Positions 24,699 through 36,185 of a DNA stretch of 64,000 nt are shown here, one piece after another. The position numbers and the translations under genes were made by a program. The stretch is taken from the NCBI GenBank assembly GCA_013396915.1, contig VWZL01001331.1, positions 78,448-142,447 of the forward strand, written 5' to 3'. The notes beneath the pieces are model-generated. The model did not search any database, was not told where the DNA came from, and saw only the letters and a list, made by a program, of their open reading frames with translations. Position 1 is the first letter of the stretch. Every line of letters starts with the position of its first letter. This stretch comes from Stercorarius parasiticus (taxonomy: Eukaryota; Chordata; Aves; Charadriiformes; Stercorariidae).

Positions 24699-25566
24699 TG
24701 CAACCCCCAGCACCGTGCGGAAACCCCCTCCCCAGGGGATGCTAAAGCTCTCAATGACTTGTGCTGTCCTTTTTAATCTCTTCAGTCTGCTCTCTTCAAT
24801 CCCTCTGAGGTTTCCCCCCCTCTTTCATTATTCAGTGGCCAAGGCTGTTGCTTGGTGCAGGAAGCCGGAAGGACGGGAGAGAAGACAGGGCCAACTGGCG
24901 AGATAAACTCTTGGCAGGAAAGCCTCCTCACTCCTTCTCCCTGTGCACCGAGCCGCTCGGTACTCAGACACCCGCAGAAACGAACCCGCTCCCAGGTGCC
25001 AGACAGGGGAGATGGCTCCTTCTGCGAGGGCTCAAGGTGGTGGTGGGGGACAGTGATGCTGCACTTAATTCACTAACCTCCAGACGAGCCAGTGAGGGAA
25101 AAAACAAAGGGCTGGGGAGCTGGAAGGGACTTGCAGAGACATCCAGGCTCTGTGTTAAATCAGCAAAGGCTTTTTTTGGCCCTTTCTCCTTTCCCAAGAG
25201 GCTGCCCCGTAATGTTACTGCTCTGGTAGTCAGAAACCTTCTTGTAACTACGAGGTTTCATTGACTCGCTTTCAGTTCATTTGCCCTTAATTTTGCTCTG
25301 CTTGATCTTTCATGTTTACCCCTGAGATGAATGTGCAGATGGCAGCTGTATCCCATCTTGGCTCCCATTTCGGTAGACTAAGCAAGCTTGAGGAGCTATT
25401 CTTATGGGGCAGGAGGTTCATGGATCAAAGGCTTTGCTTTCACTTGCATCAAGCGATTTGCCCTAAAAGCAGATTTGTCTTGATGTTATTAAACATAGCT
25501 CACGAGAGGAAAGAAATGATGGAATGTCCTTAATCTTGGTGATGCCAAACACATACACATAAGTAC

Positions 25567-25582
25567 TTTTTTTTTTTTTTTT
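25567..25582 (+). repeat. Poly-T tract
   Basis: Sixteen consecutive T in an AT-rich setting. Confidence 0.9.
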
Positions 25583-27273
25583 CAAATTAATTGAAAAGGA
25601 AGATCCATCACGATATCAAGGCTTCTGGAAAAAAACCCCTGTGTGTTCTTTTTTTGCATGAGCAATCCCATTTGTGGAGTGGTGCTAAAAGAGCTGCTGG
25701 AGGATGAGGGCTTTCAAAAGTTAATTGATTAGAGGAAAATCCCACCTCCTTAATAGTTATGCAGACTCATTTCATATTTTACAGCTATTACATAGTTATA
25801 AAGTAGCTGATAGAAATGCCCCTGGATTACAGATGGGAAAACTATTTCTCATGAAAAGATCAAAGTCACAGTTTCCATATTTGAGCACCTCTACTAATAA
25901 ATCACATGCCAGGATACTAAATTTCAGCGCCAGCTTTCTGCTTTCAGACCAACAAGACTGTACAACTACTCAAAAGCAGAGTTCAATTTTAATTAGGTTA
26001 TCAAGTGTTTTTAAAATTAAGCACATATAAAGCTATTGGCAATTAACATGCTGTTCGGCTCTGTCATTTACCCAACCTTTTCAAAGAGATTACCCATGGC
26101 TTGGGATCAGCTGCAGATGGTCACTCTTAGGAGCGTTTCTTTACAAAATAGCAGCTTATTTCATTAAGAAGATATTCTCTTGCGGTGACAATACATCATT
26201 GCTCACAGGACTGGTGTTGTCAGTAAAACCTTATTTACTGCTCCTCTGACCAGCTAAAAGCTTTCCAAATGGGCAAGAATACACACGTCTCTAGAGAAAA
26301 TGAGAGACCTTCGCTTCTGGGAACAACTCAGCTGATCCCCCAAAACTCTGAAAACACTTTTTACAGACCTGTGCTACTGCAGAGAAGAAATCCAACCCAG
26401 AGAACCCTAAGACTGATCTGCCATCATGGTACCAAGAAAGTCAGTGAAAACTGAGTGAGTGTGACTTTCTCTGGAAGGAGGAAATATGGAATTTTCCTGA
26501 TCCCCAAGGCTCTTTAGAGACAACTTTTTTTTGCTTAGCTCTAGGTAAAATGCTGCAACTTGTCCCTTCCATTTCTCATGATTTTGCCTACAGTCTCATG
26601 CTGCTGTGGGGTGGGAAGTCAATGGTGGTCCCCTCAAAGGCAACAGGAATTTTACCTTTGACTTTCATGAAGGTCACATTTCTTTCTTAAACATTTCCAC
26701 AAATCTCCAGCCATAGGAGTCCTATGAGGATGTGATAATCACAGCTTTCCTTTTTCTGCTAAAAGGCTCTAAATGTAACATCTGGTTATGCAAGCATAGA
26801 TGCTAATGAGAAGTCACAATTACTAATTTAATGTCTCAGCCTTTTTTACAGAAGGAGGTGGAGTGGGACTGAGGCCTGGCCCTTGATTTTTGTCCATTCA
26901 AGGTCAACAAAACTGCCAAGGGAAGTTCATTTTTAACCTCTCTGTGGAGTGCTCTAATAGTCAGGAGATGTGGAATAGGATTCCAATGGTTCACTTGTCA
27001 TCTAGTTGTATGTCTATGATATAAATGCTGGTATGTGAGATAGGATCACACCCCACCCCTAGGTGTCTGGTGCCACTTGAGGTGGCCCAGGGTGTCCCAT
27101 CTGGCCTCCAACTGGGCCAGAATGGAATGAGTCTTCTGCAGGTCCTATGCCAGACTTGTCAGCCCCCTGTCTTGAATGCTCTGGAGCTTCTCAAAAGCAT
27201 TGTCTGCTTATGTTTAGGCACTGAATCATGCTCAACCTGTTCCTGATGTGTTTCCTGCAGCTAACTGGGGCAA

Positions 27274-27306
27274 TCCTCTATATCCTCTGTCCTCTATTCC
27301 TCTATT
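27274..27306 (+). repeat. Short octamer tandem repeat
   Basis: About four units of TCCTCTAT with small variation (TCCTCTAT, TCCTCTGT, TCCTCTAT, TCCTCTAT). The unit length equals the CR1 octamer, but the sequence differs and no CR1 body is adjacent. Confidence 0.6.
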
Positions 27307-28530
27307 GCTGTGGTCACCCAGCCTCTCAAGGTTGAGTACGAACAACTTAGGAATCTCTGGATCTTGCCTCTTCGATCAATAATTCACTGGGTGTGAGCAA
27401 TGAAGGACATCCTGGGCTTTCCTCAGTGGTCAGATGTGAGAAGGGAAACCAAGAGCTCAGCAGTGGCCTTGACAGGGCACTGTGAGCGGAATGACGACCG
27501 TCTGCTGTGGAGAACAGGCCTTTCATCCCAACTGCTCCCACCCCACAGCTCAAGAGCTGCACTTTCACCCTCCTGTGCTCTCCAGGGGGACTTGGGGACC
27601 TCCCCCAGGACACATGCAGCCTCAGCATGGTGGCAGCAGGGCACCTTGAGTGTGGAGGGAGTGTGTGGCATCCAGGGCAGTGCTGGAAAGCAGATGGGGC
27701 TAAGCACAGAGACAAAAGAGCTCCTCCAATTTACCCAAAATAGCCAGTGGATCTGCAACATGCATGTCTGATACAACTGCTGTCCTCCTAAGGTTTGGAG
27801 CACTTTGATGGGACATCCCTGCCAATCCGAGGAAGAGAGACGTGGGGGCAAAGCCCCTTGCAGCACTCAGGCCATGAGAGAAAAGTGAAGAGATGAAAAA
27901 GAGGGAGCTAAAATCTCCATCCTTTTCGGGAGGATCTGCTCAGCCTTTTCATTTGCCTGCCAGCTGTAAAGCTTCCTCTTCCCTTCTCCATCACATTCTC
28001 CTGCTCATAATTATTTCATCAAATCAACTTCTTCTTCTCTCTTTTTTTCTCCTGCAAGTTTCAAACTGCCCAACCCCACTCTGTGATAAATCTGTCCAAA
28101 ACCACAGCTGCTTCTGCATCCCTCGTGCCTGGGTGCCTGTTTTTATTGTGTGCTTTCTACTAGACATATATATGTATACATAAATACATGTATTTTATGT
28201 GCCTTTCTTTTCCTCCTCCCGGTGCTGTTTTCTTTCCACTGTCTTGGTTTTGCTCCCTCTCTGGTCTCCTACGGCCATTTGTCACTCTTTGGATGTTTTT
28301 TTCTTTTATCAAGATGTTTTCTCTGGGAATGTATGCCGCCAACGCAAGCTGCCTGGCCCATTAACTTCCCAAGTTCAGCTGACAGCCTGGACTCCAAGTC
28401 CCACTGCCTTGTGATACTGAGTGCTTCTGAGATGCAGGAATTGGTTGGTAAAATAACCTAGTCACATGCATAAGAGGAAGAAGAAATACTGTTTCAGGGC
28501 AAAAAAGATAATAAATTTTACAGCTGTGCT

Positions 28531-28566
28531 TAGGTCCTTCTCCCTCTCTCCCTCTTTCTCTCTCTG
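28531..28566 (+). repeat. CT-rich low-complexity run
   Basis: A pyrimidine run of CTCCCTCT-type units. The matching minus-strand frame reads as an arginine/glutamate-rich string and is not a gene. Confidence 0.75.
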
Positions 28567-28759
28567 GTGTTTTTTTCCTGCTTCTTGCAAGATAATCTGA
28601 TAAATGGTTGTGAAAGTTTGACTGTTTCTTAACTGGAGCTTTATTGAAGGATTTGCTGCTGCAGACAAATTTGTGTTAAATTTCTCACAAACACGCCTAA
28701 GAGTCCAATCCATCGTCATCGGTGAAGATCGATCAGGTTTGTGTCATATTATTGGCACG

Positions 28760-29960
28760 GAGAAAGGCCTTTAAAGTCTTTATTTAAGCGCTCAACTGGT
28801 GCCATGAATTATCCGTATTTAAATCAGCAAGCTCGCATTTGAGGACTCATTAGGCTTCCCTGCTAATTGGGCCTTGCTACTGATGAGAGCATCATTAAAC
28901 CGTCGTTGTCCCCACCATCTTGTTAGCTGACAATTTAAGGGATCATAAACGGCAGCCAGCGGGGAGGCTGCATGACTCCAGAGGTTGTTAATGGCTCTGG
29001 AGCTCGTTCAGCTCCAAATCGGTGGTTTGGTGCCAGCTCAACATGTGTCTCTGTCACAAAAATAATTGCCACCGTAGATGCCGCGTTAAAGCGTTGCTGG
29101 ACAAGAACAGGCACGGGGCACGAGGTGATGGTTTCTCGCCCCGTGCAGCCGAGGAACACTGCTGTGGATGCTTGGACGCCCTCCTTAATGATTTATATGC
29201 AGAGAAACCTCAAGCCTTCCTGGAGAGAGAAGATGCAGGCTAAAAGGTCTTGCTTAAGGAGATCTTTGTCGTTGACCACCACCCAGCTCACTGCAAAAGT
29301 TAATTATTTAGCTCCTCCGGCTTACCCTCAGGGTAGGAGACATTGCTGTTAAGCTGCACAGCAGAGGAGCATGGGGGTTGTAGGTCCAAACCCCACGGAG
29401 AGCCCAGATGGGCGCAGCTATGTGCAGGTGATGGATGACCCTGTCTCCTCTGGAGAAGCATTTTCCTATGGCTAATGCAGCCCCGGGGGAACCCGACCTT
29501 CCATTGTCCGTCTGATTACTGCTGTGGATCGTTGACCGCTGCTTAGCCTCTTCTTAAGATGAAATGCTGCCTTCCTGCTTTGTTAGCTGGAGGACTGAGG
29601 GCCGGGGCGTGCACCAGGTCTGTTACCCATCGCTTTCGCGAAGGGAAAAAAAAAGGCTGGGGTTTTGAGCAGCGGCATTTTTAATTTTGAGCCACAGTAG
29701 TTTTAAGTTAGCGCAATTAACGGCATTTGGCTGTGGTTATCACCTTTGACACCTGGTTATCCCTAGACCCAGGGCGCTCCTCGCGCAGCTGCACTGTGCA
29801 TGCAGCCTCCTCTGCACGGTCGGGTCCCAACAGCTGATGTAGCGAGAGCACCAAAGGGCAAAGAAAGTAAATGATTTAGGCAGTTAAACCTCCACCTCGA
29901 TGATTTAGTGATAATTACCTATTGAAAAGCAAAGCGAGCGGCTGTTTGCATAGCAACTGC
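28760..29960. promoter_or_regulatory. Candidate conserved non-coding block
   Basis: This stretch has no repeat and no exon with family motifs, yet it is rich in homeodomain-type cores (TAATTG, ATTAAAC, AATTATC, CAATTTAA, GATTTAGTGATAATTACC) and also carries more CpG than its AT-rich neighbours. That texture is common in vertebrate developmental enhancers. At 29944-29957, GTTTGCATAGCAAC is close to the RFX X-box (one position off GTHNYYATRRNAAC) and overlaps an octamer-like TTTGCATA. Frames at 28972-29352 look random. Conservation is inferred from texture, not measured. Confidence 0.3.
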
Positions 29961-31068
29961 GATATAACTACACTCTAATTACAGTTCTGTCACAGACGAA
30001 GCTGGCCATTTAGGAACCTCCTGCTCTACCTCTGTGTCTTCTCCAGCGTGCATACTCCATCCCCAGATGGTGGAACAGGGGAAGGTGAAATGTGGCAGCA
30101 GCAAATGGATGGACAAACCCTCCCCAGGATGTGTAGGATGCATGATGGGGCTGCCAGAAGCACCTGAGCTGTACAAGGACCCTGCGCCAGTGTGACAGGA
30201 TGCTGGAAGCACCCATCAACCCACTGCTGGAGAAGAAGACCTGTGTGGTGGTGTGGGGTTTATCTTTTTTGTTTGAGTTTCAATGTGGCTGGAAAGTCAA
30301 AGAACCAGGCCAGGAATATACATGAGGAGGCGATTGAAAGCCCATCGAGATGGGCCAGGGCATGCTCCAGATTCATTAGGGAGTATGTACTTAAGCCTGA
30401 AAAAAGATGGTACCTGCTGGTGAAGCAAACCCCACAGAGTAGACTGGGGTGGATTTGCAATTATTAATTCCCATAGAACTTCCCATGGGTGAGTTTGGCT
30501 CCATGGCCCATTTAGAGCCAAATAATCCTGTTATAGATATTTTTTCTCCCACAAAGGGATGCATCTTCCTCTCCTTCTGCCAAATGATCTGATTTGAGCG
30601 TCAACCTGAAAGTGTCCCACATATTCCTAAACTTTTCCTGGGGTCTTGATGCAGAATAAGGCACCAAAGCACTTAAGCAACAGCCTCCACTTGGCCTAAA
30701 GAGGGTTAAGATATAGTGGGGACAAGCAGCTGAATACCCCCTTCTATCAGTCTTGATCACCTTGGAGAATTCATAACCAGTAGTAGGTGATAAAGCTCGG
30801 AGATTTTAGGAGTTACAACTTTAATAAGGCAAAAATGAGAAGCCATGCAGGCTTGCAGGCATCTCGTGCCCTCTTGGACCACTTGAGGAACCAGAGATGT
30901 CCCCCCAGTGGGGACGATGGTGGGTCTGGGGAGGAGCCACATGGGAGCAGAAGCTGGAGGACTGGGGGACTCAGGACATCTCCAAGTACAGTGTATTTGG
31001 GGACAGTTGGATGAGGCCTTTAATTGCACAGGTTCTGGAGTCCTGGTTGCAATTCATCACAAACCCAG

Positions 31069-31145
31069 CACAGATGTTGAAAATAGGGCAGATGAATCAT
31101 GCCCTAAAAGTGCCTGTTTCTGCTGACTACAAAGGGAGCCTGGGG
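31069..31145 (+). repeat. Diverged dispersed repeat, copy B
   Basis: AGATGTTGAAAATAGGGCAG then ATGAATCATGCCCTAAAAGT, ending in GACTACAAAGGGAGCCTGGG. It pairs with 14117-14205 in the same order and orientation. I do not know the family. Confidence 0.45.
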
Positions 31146-31720
31146 TGACCGGCTCCACTGGAAATGTCTGCATTGTGGATATATGAAGTCAGGTGAGAGA
31201 AATCCCACATCTCCCACTGCTTCCTCTCTGTTTCTTACCTGGAACAGTCACTTTTCAAGATAAAAGGCTGTCCCAGGCTCCAGGGCTACTTAATCCTGTG
31301 CAGAGCTGCTTAAATAAATGACAACGGTCAGCTGGGTAGAAGTTCCTGCAGACTTGTTTGCAAAGTCAAAGTCAATTTTGAAGCAAGGCTGTTTTACTTT
31401 CAGTGCAGCGGACAAGAATTCAGCAGAAATCTCAGAGCTAAATTAAAGGTTTTTAGTGCAGCCAACAGGAAAACGAGTGGTGCAATCGGCCCGCTTTTCC
31501 TCATCTTGCTTATTCTGAGATTAAATTCAAACTATTGTATTCCGCCCTGATAGTTTGCACTTCCCACAAGTTCTTGTGCTGACTACACATATTTTTCTGA
31601 TGAGAATTATTGTGGGGGAAGGAATGGGAGGAATTTCATTTCTTATCTCCCCTCCACCCCAAATAATCAAGTCCTGTCCCTTCCCAGGAGCAAGCAACAC
31701 ATCTGAACTTTTCCATCAAA

Positions 31721-31824
31721 CTGAACCCCGAGCAAATTGTTGATGAAAATGCTATGTTTAAATATCGTCATATTGAACCCCAGGCAAGCTGTTCATAGAA
31801 ATAATATGTTTAAATGCCATCATT
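31721..31824 (+). repeat. Diverged 52-bp tandem duplication
   Basis: Unit 1 (31721-31772) and unit 2 (31773-31824) share TGAACCCC(G/A)(A/G)GCAA, TTGTT/CTGTT-(G/C)AT, then ATATGTTTAAAT/CTATGTTTAAAT and (C/G)(G/C)(T/C)CAT. They differ at roughly one base in four, so the duplication is old. There is no open frame through it and no third unit on either side. Confidence 0.7.
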
Positions 31825-31981
31825 AGGTTTCATTGTTATCAACCTGCTAAAAATAGCAGCATCACTCACACTAAAATTTGTAAACTGAAGGAGACATCTA
31901 TGACTTGGTTTCCTACATCTTCTATGCGATCATACGGCTCAGACTTTATACTGAAATCAATTAAATTTATGGTGGATAGTG

Positions 31982-32030
31982 GGTTGTTTTGATGTTTTGG
32001 TTTTTGGTTTGTTGGTTTTTGGTTTTTTTT
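31982..32030 (+). repeat. T/G-rich (GGTTTTT)-like low-complexity run
   Basis: Repeated GGTTTTTG/TTTGTTGG words ending in eight T. A minus-strand frame across it reads as a lysine/asparagine/proline-rich string and is an artefact. Confidence 0.7.
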
Positions 32031-33084
32031 CATGGATAAGGGAGGAGTTTGAAAAAGGAAAGAGGAGAAACTGCAAAAAAACCAGCAGCCAAGGCCGGTT
32101 TGACCATGCAGGCTTGACGACAGCGTGAGTTGTGATGCATACACTTGTGCAGTAGGGAATGGACTGGAGCCATGACGGAGCATCTGTCAGATGATAACTT
32201 GCAGTCATTTGCAATCTGTGCTGGAGGCAGACCAAAGGCCTGAGCCAATGCCTCGAGTTATCCAGACCTTCTCTCTGGGTCTTAACTCCATCTTCTTTAC
32301 ATCCCATAGAATAAGACTCTTCTGCTGCTCTACTGTAGCACAGCAGTGACATCCAGGGGCCATTTCACTTGCTGTTGAGATCAGCCTACTGATATCCAAG
32401 AGCATATGTACCTAAGCCAAAACCCCACTGAAGTCGCTTGGAAGGATCCCCATCAATGTCAACAAGCTTTTGATCCATCTGTTTTACTCCATGTTTTTTA
32501 ACAGTTAGCAAAAAAAAAAGAGCTTTTTTGTCCAATTACCTTGGTTGCTACCTTTTTGGCTGAGTAATCTAAGAAAAGTCTCCCTCAGTCAGCCTTCTGT
32601 TCAACACACAAAGTGACTTTGTGTGCTGTGATTCACCCAGTCCCACCACATCTCCCCAAAACGATGACCTATAGCATTCGTGGTAGGTCCATCCACATCT
32701 CTGGATCATACCGATAGCGTAGCTTCATTTCCACCAAAAGCCAGTCCTATTAACTCTTCTGAACACGGGGTCAGCAAACTACCATGTCAAAGACATGATC
32801 TTAGCCACCTTCATGAGTAGTTGGCACCAAAAACCTGCCAACCTTTAGCCATGTTGGATGATGGATGGTTGTCTGGACTTAGTGGGGGAACCCTGACCTC
32901 ATTGAAACTGTTTCAGATCTCCCACCTGAATTTAATGTGAGTTTCTCAGACTCCATCTCATTACAATTTATTTTGATGTAGTTTCCAGCATTTATACCTG
33001 CACTGGTATTGGTAACCTGGAGTAAAGTCACTTCTTCATTTTTTTCCTGGATATGGTTTTTTCACTCTAAAGCAGGTTTACAAT

Positions 33085-33575
33085 GCCTGAAATCACTCTG
33101 GCAGGATTTCTCCAAATCTCTGCCGTTTCCTTAAGACCTTTTTCTGGACATGTGAGCATCAGGACTAGACATAACTTTTCAGAAATGGTCTCACTAATGC
33201 TGTTTACAGAGATAATATCGCTTCAGCACTCCCACTTCATATTTGCTGGCTGCGCAGCCAAGGATTACTCCAACCTTCTTGGCTAAGGCGTTGCTGGGAG
33301 TTCATACACGAGCAATTGTCTACCAGGACCACTCAATTTGGTTCTGAGTCACCACTTTCCAGGATGTATCCCCCCATCTCCTAGGTGTGACCCACATCCC
33401 ATGCTCCAAAACATCTGACTTTTCCTGTGGACACACTTAAACAGGTTATCCAGAAGTTCCCTCTTCAGCCACCGACACCTGCCTGCGCAACCAGCCTGCA
33501 CCCGCTGCTACTAACCACCAATCTCATTGTCATATTTTCATGCCATCTGCAAATTTTACCAGCTCTCTGTGGGTT
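33085..33575 (-). mobile_element. Probable very old CR1/L3-like LINE body
   Basis: On the minus strand this matches, by memory, the central part of an old CR1/L3-type ORF2. On the plus strand one sees GACTAGACATAACTTTTCAG, then CTGTTTACAGAGATAATATC, then GCAGCCAAGGATTACTCCAA and CTTCTTGGCTAAGG. After these come GTCTACCAGGACCACTCAAT, CCAGGATGTATCCCCCCATC, and GCCATCTGCAAATTTTACCA at 33541-33560. This order (competing-repeat phrase, 'accaggacc', 'ccccatc', 'catctgcaaatttt') is that of antisense LINE copies across amniotes. No long open frame remains. The edges are vague. Confidence 0.55.
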
Positions 33576-34342
33576 TTTTTGCCATTTGTAAATAAGGGGC
33601 TGCTGCTTTGTGGTTATTGGATCATTCTCCAGCTATTTGCTCTTCGCATTTTTCTTCCTCCCACTTTCTCTCAGCTTACATGTCACCACCCGTGCTTTTA
33701 CTCCTTTTTGCTAACATCAGTCGGGTCTGTTTTTATTTTTTCAAGGTGGCTCGTTTGGCTCAAATCACTGGACGTGATGGCAGATGTTTGGGTTTAAGGA
33801 GAGGTGTAACAAAAGGGGATCACACTGAGAACATGCCCTGCACGTCTCTGCTCCGCATAGAGCGGACATGCACTGCGTGGCCCAACGCGACAGTCGTCCA
33901 GCATTGCAAATGAGAATACGAAAATATTCCTCAAAGCGGCATAAAGCTACAGGAGGCGGCTCTCCAAAAATCCCTTATTCTCAGCAAAAAAAAAATAATT
34001 TTCCCATGGTCCGGTAACTGTTTTGATAACCCTTTCCCTGGTGTACCAGAATACTAATAAATAGGTAGCAAAGGAAATATTTTGCTACAGGCTTAACTAC
34101 AGCAAGGGCAAGCATTTTCTCCATTTTAATTTTTCGCCTTTTCTCAGCTAGCAGGCCTTTTTTGGGTTTTACTCGGGTTTGACTCAAAGGCAGGCTGGAG
34201 AGCTGGAGTGAGTGCTCATGAGAAGGAAATCGAAGAAGGGAGGGTTTGCATTTGTATCCTTAGTTCCTGGTTGGGGTGTATTAGGCAGCGAGAGAAGGCA
34301 CTAGGGGAAAAAAAAAAATTCTCTATATAAATATAGAAGGTT
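33576..34342. other. Non-coding sequence, no gene seen
   Basis: No gene and no clear repeat. There are A-rich runs at 33986-33996 and 34307-34320, the latter just before the CR1 insertion point, where an AT-rich site fits CR1 target preference only loosely. Confidence 0.6.
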
Positions 34343-34934
34343 GAGCAGCAGGTCGAGGGAGGTGATTCTGCCCCTCTGCTTTGCTCTGGTGAGACCCCAC
34401 CTGGAGTCCTGTGTCCAGCTCTGGAGTCCTCAGCACAAGAAGGACGTGGACCTGTTGGAATGGGTCCAGCGGAGGGCCATGAAGATGATCAGAGGGCTGG
34501 AGCACCTCTGCTATGAGGACAGGCTGAGAGAGTTGGGGTTATTCAGCCTGGAGAAGAGAAGGCTCCAAGGAGACCTTCTAGAAGCCTTCCAGTACCTGAA
34601 GGGGGCCTACAGGAAGGATGGGGAGGGACTTTTGATCAGGGAGTGTAATGATAGGACACGGGGTAATGGTTTTAAACTGAAAGAGAAGAGATTTAGATTA
34701 GATATTAGGAAGAAATTCTTTACTGTGGGGGTGCTGAGGCAGTGGAACAGGTTGCCCAGAGAAGCTGTGGCTGCCCCATCCCTGGAAGTGTTCAAGGCCA
34801 GGCTGGATGGGGCTTTGAGCAGCCTGGTCTAGTGGGAGGTGTCCCTGCCCATGGCAGGGGGGTTGGAACTAGGTGATCTTTCAGGTCCCTTCCAACCCGA
34901 ACCATTCTATGGTTCTATTCTATGATTCTATGAA
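34343..34934 (+). mobile_element. CR1 LINE, best-preserved copy, ORF2 C-terminus intact
   Basis: A 5'-truncated CR1 of about 590 bases; full-length CR1 is about 4.5 kb. An uninterrupted frame to the stop at 34830-34832 gives about 160 residues of the ORF2 C-terminus, downstream of the reverse transcriptase catalytic core. In order one sees '[19 protein letters not shown]', '[16 protein letters not shown]', '[20 protein letters not shown]', 'NDRTRGNGFKLKEKRFRLD', 'QWNRLPREAV' and 'LEVFKARLDGALSSLV'. The roughly 100-base 3' UTR has the GTGTCCCTGCCCATGGCAGG core, GATCTTTCAGGTCCCTTCC and terminal ATTCTATG octamers. It lacks the endonuclease and catalytic RT regions, so it cannot move. Near-consensus text makes it one of the youngest copies here. 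Confidence 0.96.
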
Positions 34935-36185
34935 ATAATAGGTGGGTTGTACCCAGCTTGAATGGAATCAGGCAACAAGCAGCCTCTCAGCAGAGGCTTG
35001 TTAAATGCACATGTAGGGGTTGAGGTTTTGGTTTTCATTCATGAAAAAGTTATTTGTATTCCTCAGTTTCAGCCATTTATAGGGCTTCTTCGCCACAGTA
35101 GCAGAGAAATGCATCACCTTTTAATGGCTGTAAAACCGTAATGTCTGTGCACGTTGGTCTTGTTCCCATCTTGCAGTTGGAGAGCTGAGACAGGGCAGGG
35201 TAAGTCCAGTGTCACACAGATGAGATGATGATCAGGAGCTGGTGCTGTGACCACTGCACCGTCCTCCCTCTTTCCCCCGCCGACCCTGCAGCAGCATGGC
35301 AGGGGACTCAGCTGTCACGGGGCTGAGATGCCACCTCTCTTCATCGGAGACTGAACCAAACATTTCAAAGGAGCAGCCTTCTGTTTAAAAACAGCACTTC
35401 TCTCTGGATCTCTTATGCGAAGGATAAAAAGCTTTTCAAAATAGCCAGCATGATTATTCATGACTACTCATTTGCAGGAGCGCTTGTTTTCCATGGCAGC
35501 GCCAATGAGCTCACCTGAATAAAGATTTATGGGGGGGGAATTGATGGCTGAAGGCTTTGCACAAGCAAAGTGTGGGCCCGCATGGCCCCATCCCCATCCC
35601 AGCGCCGGTTCTGCCCCTGCCATGCCCTCACACGGCTGTGGTGAACTCAGCCCTGCTTGGTTTATTTAGGAGTATCCACATCAGGGAAGGGGTTGGGGGC
35701 AAACTGGGTTTCCTAAGGAAGCTCTTGATGGATGGGGGTGATGGGGAAGGGCGGTGGTGATGATTCCTACCAAAACAACCTGAAGAGATATGCTCAAGGC
35801 TGGACGAGGTGGATGTGGCAGCGCTGGGGAGGGAGCCCAGATCGCTGTGGTCCCAGCCTGAGCCTGGACCGTTCCCCAGCTGGCAGCCTGTCCTCTCCCC
35901 TCCTCCCACCGCTGTCCTCCATGTGCTCCAACCAGCAGCCTGCAGGGACTGGAATTTCCTGAATCCCGAGACCTCAACTGTGCTGCCTTAACACCCACTG
36001 AAGTCTCCTTTTCTTCCCCCTCGATTTCGCCCCCCCGCCCCCGATTTTGTTTGTCTGTGGTTTCGCACAGGGAAAAAACAAAGTAACCGGAGGTTTCCGG
36101 GAGACCATACTCTGCGCCGCCCATCAGAGAGCAGACAATAATATTTAGCTGCTTTGACCACTTTATTGTTGCAGTATATTTAGGT
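34935..36185. other. Non-coding sequence upstream of a CpG island
   Basis: No gene is recognised. The stretch 35400-35530 has an AT-rich texture with TGATTATTCATGACTACTCA and may be regulatory. Frames in 35557-36124 on both strands (67-147 codons) overlap heavily and are proline/serine-rich random reads. Confidence 0.55.

Larger units (their letters stand above)
21149..28759. other. Non-coding sequence, no gene seen
   Basis: No supportable exon. It contains possible ancient repeat pieces near 21513-21605, a perfect hairpin at 23126-23153, an AT-rich block with many TAAT/ATTA cores at 23300-23460, a TCCG/TCCA microsatellite at 24669-24698, a T run at 25567-25582, four TCCTCTAT-like octamers at 27274-27306, and a CT-rich run at 28531-28566. 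Open frames up to 147 codons (27423-27866 minus; 24317-24754 minus) carry no domain. Confidence 0.65.
29961..33084. other. Non-coding sequence, no gene seen
   Basis: No gene. It holds copy B of the diverged dispersed repeat (31069-31145), the 52-bp tandem duplication (31721-31824) and a T/G-rich run (31982-32030). Frames on the minus strand at 31866-32405 (66-131 codons) overlap each other and have no domain. Confidence 0.6.

Noticed and set aside
25116..25150. GAGCTGGAAGGGACTTGCAG as a CR1 start
   Set aside because: Resembles 'ggttggaagggacctgcag' over about 20 bases only; octamers and following UTR text are absent.
27274..27306. TCCTCTAT octamers as CR1 terminal repeats
   Set aside because: Unit sequence differs from ATTCTATG and no CR1 body adjoins.
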